Shown: piece after piece, positions 7,320 through 11,970 of the stretch
Numbering within the stretch: position 1 is the stretch's first letter
How the letters are laid out: every line of letters begins with the position of its first letter
Assembly (NCBI GenBank): GCA_964469555.1
Contig: CAYYAQ010000159.1
Coordinates: 1 to 11,970, forward strand
Direction of reading: 5' to 3'
Length of the DNA stretch: 11,970 nucleotides
From: CAYYAQ01 sp964469555
GTDB taxonomy: Bacteria > Planctomycetota > UBA1135 > UBA2386
Translations under genes and position numbers: made by a program
The notes under the pieces: generated by a model
Database searches by the model: none
The model's input: only the letters and a program-made list of their open reading frames with translations
What the model was told of the DNA's origin: nothing

Positions 7320-8333
7320 ATGAGTGAGCCTACCGACGCAATGTCCGTGCAGCAGATCGGCGAAGCCAGAGACAGCATTGTGAGGGAGATACGCAAGTCG
7401 ATCGTCGGCATGGATGATGTCATCGACGAGATGATGATCGCCGTGTTCGCGCAGGGGCACGTGCTCCTGGTCGGCGTGCCTGGGCTGGCGAAAACCCTGC
7501 TGGTGAGTTCGCTCGCCGAAGCGCTGTCGCTCTCCTTCAAGCGAATCCAGTTCACGCCTGACCTCATGCCGTCGGATATCACCGGCACGGAGGTGCTTCA
7601 AGAAGACCCCGAGACTCACCAGAGGAAGTTCAAATTCCTAGAAGGTCCCGTGTTCACCAACCTGCTCCTGGCCGACGAGATCAATCGAACGCCACCGAAG
7701 ACGCAGGCGGCGTTGCTCGAGGCGATGCAGGAGAAGCGGATCACGTCGGGTGGTATCGACTACGAACTGTCGTCGCCATTCTTCGTCCTGGCCACGCAGA
7801 ACCCGATCGAACAAGAGGGCACCTACGCGCTGCCTGAAGCCCAGTTGGACCGTTTCCTCTTCAACGTCCTGGTGAAGTACCCCAGCCACGAAGAAGAAAT
7901 CGAAGTCGTCAAGAGCGTGACAGGCGTGGGTGGCGATGAGATCCAGAAGGTCCTGGATGGCGACACGATCAAGGCGTTCCAGGACACGATCAGAAGCATT
8001 CCCGTGGCGGACCATATCGTGGAGTACACGACTACCTTGGTGCGGGCGACGCGACCCGATGAAGACCTGGCGCCGGGTTTCGTGAAGCAGTTCATGGCGT
8101 GGGGAGCAGGTCCACGCGCATCGCTGAGCCTCGTCGGGGCCGGCAAGGCTCGCGCGGCACTTCGCGGGCGTGTCCATGTATCCATCGAAGACATCCAGGC
8201 GCTCTGCTTGCCGGTGTTGAGGCACCGGATCATCCCCAACTTCGCGGCTCGTTCCGAGAGCATCACGGCGGACACGTTGATCGCCAGGCTGCTGGAGGAG
8301 ATTCCCGCTGACGAGAAGCTGTACAGCCGCTGA
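7320..8333 (+). CDS. MoxR-family AAA+ ATPase
   Basis: ATG 7320 is chosen over TTG 7305: GAAGAGA precedes it by about 7 bases and the 337-residue product matches the usual MoxR length (about 320-340). Visible motifs: Walker A GVPGLAKT (52-59), Walker B LLLADE (115-120) followed by INRTPPKTQAALLEAMQE, sensor 1 ATQNP (159-162), the LPEAQLDRF arginine-finger region (171-179), and sensor 2 GAGPRAS (263-269). MoxR ATPases are cytoplasmic chaperone-like hexamers that act with von Willebrand-domain partners to mature or insert cofactors into protein complexes. It is the first gene of a tight operon: the DUF58 gene begins 11 bases after its stop. Sequence is complete, with no missing catalytic residue. 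Confidence 0.95.
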   Translation: MSEPTDAMSVQQIGEARDSIVREIRKSIVGMDDVIDEMMIAVFAQGHVLLVGVPGLAKTLLVSSLAEALSLSFKRIQFTPDLMPSDITGTEVLQEDPETHQRKFKFLEGPVFTNLLLADEINRTPPKTQAALLEAMQEKRITSGGIDYELSSPFFVLATQNPIEQEGTYALPEAQLDRFLFNVLVKYPSHEEEIEVVKSVTGVGGDEIQKVLDGDTIKAFQDTIRSIPVADHIVEYTTTLVRATRPDEDLAPGFVKQFMAWGAGPRASLSLVGAGKARAALRGRVHVSIEDIQALCLPVLRHRIIPNFAARSESITADTLIARLLEEIPADEKLYSR

Positions 8334-8344
8334 ACCCGCCTGAT

Positions 8345-9274
8345 ATGCCAGAGCGCTTACCAAGACTCGGGTACCTCAAGCCGGAGATACTCCAGAAGCT
8401 GGGCGACCTCGAGTTGATCGCTCGAGAGGTGGTCGAGGGCTTGCGGGTGGGTAGTCACCGTAGTTCTCTGCGCGGTTTCAGCACTGAGTTCGCCCACCAC
8501 AGGCCGTATGCACCCGGCGATGCCATCCGGGATCTGGACTGGCGCGTCTATGGTCGCACCGACCGTTTCTACACGAGGCTCTACGAGGCGGAGACCAACT
8601 TCGACTGCTACATCTTGATGGACGCCAGTTCCTCGATGACCTACGCCTCGGGTGAAGTCAGCAAGCTGGAGTACTCGAAGTATCTCGCCGCGACCCTCGC
8701 GTATCTGATTCTCAACCAAAGGGACTCGGTAGGACTGAGCGTGTTCGACTCGGAGGTGCGCGCTTACTTGCCGCCTCGTTCGACGATGGGGGTCATCGTC
8801 CAGATCGAGCAACTCCTGCGGGATATCGAGCCGACCCCGAAGAGTAGCATCGCCAAGCAGCTTCACGATATCGCCCTCCAGATCAAGCGGCGCTCCCTCG
8901 TGATCGTCATCTCGGACCTGCTCTCCGATGTGGACGACATCCAGCGCGGTTTGGATCACCTGCGATTCGATGGACACAACGTGGTTGTCTTTCACACGCT
9001 CGATCCCCACGAGCTGGAGTTTCCCTTCAAGGGCACGTGGCGGTTTGACGGGCTGGAGAGCGACGAGGAGGTGGTCACCCAGCCGGAGAGGATTCGGGAT
9101 GAGTATCTGGAGAACCTGAGTGCCTTCCTCGAGAGTCTTCGCGCGGGCTGCATCGGCGGCCAGGTGGACTACACCATGGTGAGTACGTCACGTCCTCTGG
9201 ACACGGTGCTCACCGAGTTCCTCCAGCGGCGTTCGTCGAACCTGATGGGCGCGTCCATGGGAGGGCGACCATGA
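8345..9274 (+). CDS. DUF58 / von Willebrand A-like domain protein
   Basis: A 309-residue cytoplasmic protein, the usual partner encoded directly after MoxR. The DUF58 signature is clear: HRSSLRGFSTEFAHHRPYAP (38-57), then GDAIRDLDWRVYGRTDRFYT. It merges into a von Willebrand A-like fold, with the metal-site motif DxSxS kept as Asp93-Ala-Ser95-Ser-Ser97 (LMDASSSM) and a later ISDLLSD at 189-195. No membrane segment is seen, which is the shorter DUF58 type. The ribosome binding site is poor, so translation is probably coupled to the preceding gene 11 bases upstream. Its TGA overlaps the ATG of the next gene by four bases (ATGA at 9271-9274). With MoxR it likely forms the core of the chaperone-like module. 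Confidence 0.92.
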   Translation: MPERLPRLGYLKPEILQKLGDLELIAREVVEGLRVGSHRSSLRGFSTEFAHHRPYAPGDAIRDLDWRVYGRTDRFYTRLYEAETNFDCYILMDASSSMTYASGEVSKLEYSKYLAATLAYLILNQRDSVGLSVFDSEVRAYLPPRSTMGVIVQIEQLLRDIEPTPKSSIAKQLHDIALQIKRRSLVIVISDLLSDVDDIQRGLDHLRFDGHNVVVFHTLDPHELEFPFKGTWRFDGLESDEEVVTQPERIRDEYLENLSAFLESLRAGCIGGQVDYTMVSTSRPLDTVLTEFLQRRSSNLMGASMGGRP

Positions 9275-9624
9275 GCTTCATGTATCCGCTGCTGCTGCTC
9301 GGTGCGTTGGGAGTCGGTCTGCCGATCCTCGCTCATCTGCTGAACAAGCACGACTACAAGCAGACACCCTGGGCGGCGATGCAGTTCCTGAGTCGGGCCG
9401 TGCGAGTGCGCTCCAGGCAGATCCGTCTGCGTGACCTGCTGCTGCTCTTCCTCCGCTGCCTCGCCGTGCTGCTCCTGGTCCTGGCGTTCTCGAAGCCGGT
9501 TGTCGAGGACGCGGAGGCCAAACAGGCGCGTGAGCGCGCCGCCATGAAGCCTTCGCCCTACGCCACGACGCCCTACGAGATATTTCACGGTAGATTGAGA
9601 CAGGTGAGGATCCGCCAGAACTAG
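9271..9624 (+). pseudogene. BatA-type membrane protein, truncated after the second membrane helix
   Basis: Only 117 residues. The N-terminus is a standard BatA N-terminal region: MYPLLLLGALGVGLPILAHL forms membrane helix 1 (about 4-23), followed by the conserved L(L)NKHDYKQTPWAAMQFLSRA, RSRQIRLRDLLLLFLR, and helix 2 (about 57-75, ending LAFSKP). Family members continue for several hundred residues with a von Willebrand domain; here the frame runs on as a charged tail without resemblance (EAKQARERAAMKPSPYATTP) and stops at 9624. Nothing in bases 9625-9827 in any frame restores the domain. It could still be made as a small two-helix protein, since it is in the operon with ATGA coupling, but loss of the functional domain suggests a broken gene. 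Confidence 0.75.
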
Positions 9625-9827
9625 ATTCCGAACAGAATCATGAACGAGCGAGCGATACTGAGTGTGCTGCGTGTTGCTCTGGCGAGCGTGGGGCGAGTTG
9701 CCGCTGCTCCGCAGGGAGAGGTCGCGCTCACCGCGCAAGGCGAGAAACTCCTGGCGCCTACACCGACCGTTCTCAGATTGCTGGTTGATAGATGCCCGCC
9801 GCCACCCCACCCGACTAGGATCTTGGC

Positions 9828-10502
9828 ATGCCCGCGAAGATGAAAGACGACTGGAACAAACGGGCGCGTGAGAACGCTCGCTATTACATCGCAAGCTCCG
9901 AAGACGAATCCGAAGCAGCGTTCGATGCATCCGGCCGGCGCGATGTAAGCCTGTTTTTCGCGGGCCTAGAGGACCTGCTCACACCTCAGACACGCGCACT
10001 GGACATCGGTTGCGGAATCGGCCGCATGGACAAGCACGTCGCTCCGCGCGTAGGAAGCCTCATCGGCGTCGACGTCTCAGGCGAAATGGTCGCAATGGCC
10101 CGTCATCGGCTCTCCGGACTAAGTAACGTCGAATTTCGTGAGGGTGATGGCGAGAGCTTGCCGGTCTCCGACGCGAGTCAGGATCTGGTTTTCTCTCATA
10201 TTGTATTCCAACACATGCCTCGAAAGTACGCTCGCTCGTACTTCAAGGATACCTATCGTGCCCTGTGTGCAGGGGGACACTTCGTCTTCCAGGTGCCAGA
10301 GGCATCGGACACCACCCCACAAGACCCTTCTGAAGATGACACCTGGGAGATGCGTTACTGGACCAAGGAGCAACTCTGCGATGATCTGGGAGCGCTGGGG
10401 TTCGAGTTCGTCGACGAACTACGCCATCCCGTGGAATCCCCACTCCTGAAGTTCAACCAACTACGAGTTCACTTCTGTCGAGGTGCCCTACACGCTCGGT
10501 AG
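9828..10502 (+). CDS. Class I SAM-dependent methyltransferase
   Basis: A 224-residue methyltransferase of the Methyltransf_11 type. ATG 9828 has AGGAT 7 bases upstream; ATG 9840 is an alternative. Motif I is ALDIGCGIGR (57-66), the acidic residue at the end of strand 2 is Asp82 in GVDVS, motif post-II reads VEFREGDGESLPVSDASQDL (101-120), and the FSHIVFQHMP segment and GGHFVFQVPE strand follow. The substrate cannot be told. It stands alone, 203 bases after the truncated BatA gene, and its base usage looks somewhat less GC-biased than its neighbours, e.g. around 10185-10260, which may hint at separate origin. The last ten or so residues (LRVHFCRGALHAR) overlap, in another frame, the remnant starting near 10471, so the true C-terminus may have been lost and replaced by chance sequence. 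Confidence 0.88.
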   Translation: MPAKMKDDWNKRARENARYYIASSEDESEAAFDASGRRDVSLFFAGLEDLLTPQTRALDIGCGIGRMDKHVAPRVGSLIGVDVSGEMVAMARHRLSGLSNVEFREGDGESLPVSDASQDLVFSHIVFQHMPRKYARSYFKDTYRALCAGGHFVFQVPEASDTTPQDPSEDDTWEMRYWTKEQLCDDLGALGFEFVDELRHPVESPLLKFNQLRVHFCRGALHAR

Positions 10503-10616
10503 GTGGGGGCAGAGCAAGCCCGTGACGATCGCACTGCGCAAGGGAAGGAACTCTCTTCAGTTGACCGTCCGACCTCCGGACAAGGGCGGACTATCGAGGA
10601 GTTCAAGCTGACCCCA
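10471..10616 (+). pseudogene. C-terminal domain fragment of an unknown exoprotein
   Basis: In the frame starting at 10471 the sequence reads TSVEVPYTLGRWGQSKPVTI, then ALRKGRNSLQLTVRPPDKGG to 10590. A one-base shift there continues as TIEEFKLTP (10590-10616). The pattern 'L.KG.N.L.LTV..P.-GG-TI.EF.LTP' is that of the last beta-strands of carbohydrate-binding-like or sulfatase-associated C-terminal modules in Planctomycetota. No start or upstream body exists: the sequence before it belongs to the methyltransferase gene in another frame. I judge it a fossil tail. The family assignment is by resemblance only. Confidence 0.5.
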
Positions 10617-10917
10617 ATACCGTCGTGTTGACGTTCGCCATCGGGACGTCGGTGTACGGATCCGGGTTGAGCGGTATATGTACACCGAGCAGGTTGACGC
10701 CCGGCCTCGTTCCCGTCACCGACCCGAAGATCCAGTAGAGGCTGTTCGCGTGCGCCTTGCCCGCGTTCACGGTCAGCGTCTGCTTGCCGCCACTCGTGGT
10801 CGGGAAGTTGATGGAAGTGGTCCACCCTGTCACCGTAACCACCCCGCTGGAATCGACGGACAGCGCATCGGCGCCGCCATGTTCCCCCAAGAGGAGGGTG
10901 GAGTCCTTCGACTCACC
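10603..10917 (-). pseudogene. SBBP-propeller plus Planctomycetota C-terminal domain remnant
   Basis: Read on the minus strand from about 10917, SKDSTLLLGEHGGADALSVD leads into SSGVVTVTGWTTSINFPTT, one repeat of an SBBP (seven-bladed beta-propeller) protein, whose repeats have the form 'STYLGG.G.D.A.-IAVD..G..YVTG-T.S..FPTT'. It is followed at once by SGGKQTLTVNAGKAHANSLY and WIFGSVTGTRPGVNLLGVHI, the start of another C-terminal domain common in Planctomycetota exoproteins. It ends abruptly after NTTVLGSA at TGA 10603-10605, where the domain should continue with a 'G.LD..G.A...F' segment. Upstream of 10917 no further propeller repeat is visible. Both ends are lost, so it is a fragment; the direct FPTT-SGGKQ junction suggests an internal deletion too. 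Confidence 0.6.
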
Positions 10918-11010
10918 ATCGCGGTGGGAATTGCCGTTACCGTGTGGACGGCGGGGCAGCGTTGGCGTTGCTCGCTCAAGAAGCTCGCCCCTGCCAAGTG
11001 AGTTCGCCAA

Positions 11011-11970
11011 ATGCACAAGTACATCGTCTTCTTCATGGTGGTACTGAGCACCCACCTGCCTCACCTTGGTGCGCAACAGACTCGCTACCGCGACCCGGTA
11101 TTCTCCCAGGTGAAGGTTACCAAGGACGTGAGTTTCGGCAGCGCGGTCAATCGTTACACCAATCAAACGCAGATCCTGCGGCTGGACTTCTATGAGCCGC
11201 AAGGCGATCGCGTCGCCGCTCGACCGATCTTGATGATGGTACACGGCGGTGGTTTCTACACCGGTCAGAAAGGCGGTTCGAACTACGTACAGGTCTGCAC
11301 GGCAGCTGCGGCACGCGGTTTCGTCAGTGTTTCGATCGACTACCGGCTCCGCCCCCGGAACATCAAGACCTCCATTGTAAATATCGTTGATGCCAGCCAT
11401 GACATGAAGGCGGCGGTCCGTTGGTTGCGCAAGAACAAGACGTCGCTGCGTCTGGATACCGATCGTATTTCCTGCATTGGTTCGTCGGCCGGTGCTGTGA
11501 CCTGCCTCCAGGCGGCGTACACCAGTGACGAGGGGCAGAGCGGGAACCAAGGCTATTCCTCAGAAGTGCACGCAGTGATCGACATGTGGGGACGCCTGGC
11601 TGACCTTACGGAGATGACAACGGGTGAGGCGCCGGTGCAGATTATTCATGGCGACCAGGACCCCGTCGTCCCATACGCGAAGGCCGTCGCGCTCAAGAAA
11701 CGGGCGGATCAGGTCGGCGTCCCAGCCGAACTCCACACGCTCACGGGCAAGGGCCACGCAGAGTGGGCCATCGTCTTTGGCTCATACCTGTCCCCCCACA
11801 TATTCCCCTTCCTCTACGAGCATCTGAGACTAGGGCAGCTCAGTGGCTTGGCAGTGAAACCCGGCTACGCCTCGCCTGGCAAGCTCACCATGCAGCACTT
11901 CGGCATCGCGGGAGACCAGGTCATCCTGGCAGTCGCGGCTGGCGCCAGCAAAATCCCAATGGGTAACCTT
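11011..11970 (+). CDS. Secreted alpha/beta-hydrolase (esterase/lipase), 3' end outside window
   Basis: ATG 11011 opens a frame that stays open for all 320 codons to the window end. The N-terminus MHKYIVFFMVVLSTHLPHLG with AQQ after it looks like a short signal peptide cleaved near residue 21. The hydrolase fold shows the oxyanion motif VHGGGF (77-82), the nucleophile elbow GSSAG with Ser159, the acid Asp217 in HGDQDPVVP, and His249 in GKGHAEW, so the triad is intact; the arrangement is that of the BD-FAE/carboxylesterase type with HGGGF. From about 285 the sequence changes character (PGYASPGKLTMQHFGIAG), probably the start of a Planctomycetota-type C-terminal domain cut by the window edge. 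AGTGAG about 10 bases upstream is a weak ribosome binding site. Substrate unknown. Confidence 0.88.
   Translation, partial: MHKYIVFFMVVLSTHLPHLGAQQTRYRDPVFSQVKVTKDVSFGSAVNRYTNQTQILRLDFYEPQGDRVAARPILMMVHGGGFYTGQKGGSNYVQVCTAAAARGFVSVSIDYRLRPRNIKTSIVNIVDASHDMKAAVRWLRKNKTSLRLDTDRISCIGSSAGAVTCLQAAYTSDEGQSGNQGYSSEVHAVIDMWGRLADLTEMTTGEAPVQIIHGDQDPVVPYAKAVALKKRADQVGVPAELHTLTGKGHAEWAIVFGSYLSPHIFPFLYEHLRLGQLSGLAVKPGYASPGKLTMQHFGIAGDQVILAVAAGASKIPMGNL

Noticed and set aside
9640..9843. 67-codon plus-strand frame between BatA and the methyltransferase
   Set aside because: No ribosome binding site, overlaps the methyltransferase start, no resemblance to a known protein or to the missing BatA domain.
9169..9930. 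253-codon minus-strand frame
   Set aside because: Covers parts of three plus-strand genes, low-complexity Arg/Ser/Gln composition, no domain.
10918..11550. Upstream extension of the minus-strand propeller remnant to 11550
   Set aside because: The conserved esterase motifs on the plus strand show that this part is antisense; propeller resemblance begins only at about 10917.
1..11970. CRISPR array, tRNA or rRNA genes, riboswitch
   Set aside because: No spaced direct repeats of CRISPR type, no cloverleaf with a TTCGA-type loop, and no rRNA-like conserved stretch was seen on either strand; a covariance-model scan was not possible.

Overview
The window reads as a piece of a Planctomycetota chromosome. 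The evidence is lineage-typical protein content, not any single marker: a very large secreted heme-binding CxxCH protein with a dehydrogenase propeller; a secreted protein ending in the GxGC...LP.DL...G.PGC domain that is expanded in Planctomycetota; a MoxR/DUF58/BatA-type cluster; and a secreted esterase that appears to carry a lineage-type C-terminal extension. The genes are GC-rich and several open with clear Sec signal peptides. I cannot place it below phylum from the sequence alone.

Layout. 1-1029 (+): 3' part of a helical protein of unknown function. 1130-1312 (+): C-terminal remnant of an IS91-type transposase. 1389-2417 (-): secreted two-domain protein, with a hairpin terminator just beyond its stop. 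2440-2577 (-): a piece of a group II intron-type reverse transcriptase carrying YADD, immediately upstream of that gene. 2730-6368 (+): 1212-residue secreted cytochrome c/dehydrogenase fusion. 6369-7319: about 950 bases without an intact gene, holding weak gene remnants on both strands and a 20-bp tandem repeat that looks like an insertion-sequence end. 7320-9624 (+): MoxR ATPase, DUF58 protein and a severely shortened BatA-type membrane protein in one tight operon. 9828-10502 (+): SAM-dependent methyltransferase. 10471-10917: two convergent gene fragments that abut each other. 11011-end (+): secreted alpha/beta hydrolase (esterase) running off the window.

How it fits together. MoxR, DUF58 and BatA form a known chaperone-like membrane/von Willebrand module, but here the third gene is cut short and the later members are absent, so the module is either incomplete or continues elsewhere. 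The secreted dehydrogenase/cytochrome and the secreted esterase fit a lifestyle of extracytoplasmic oxidation and hydrolysis of organic substrates, although they are not linked in an operon here.

The most distinctive property is the content of the gaps. Most of the larger gaps between intact genes hold a recognisable or suspected fragment of a different gene (transposase tail, reverse transcriptase core, propeller plus C-terminal domain, other domain ends), on both strands and with frameshifts. This looks like a chromosome region repeatedly rearranged by mobile elements. I did not find a convincing new defence or biosynthetic system.
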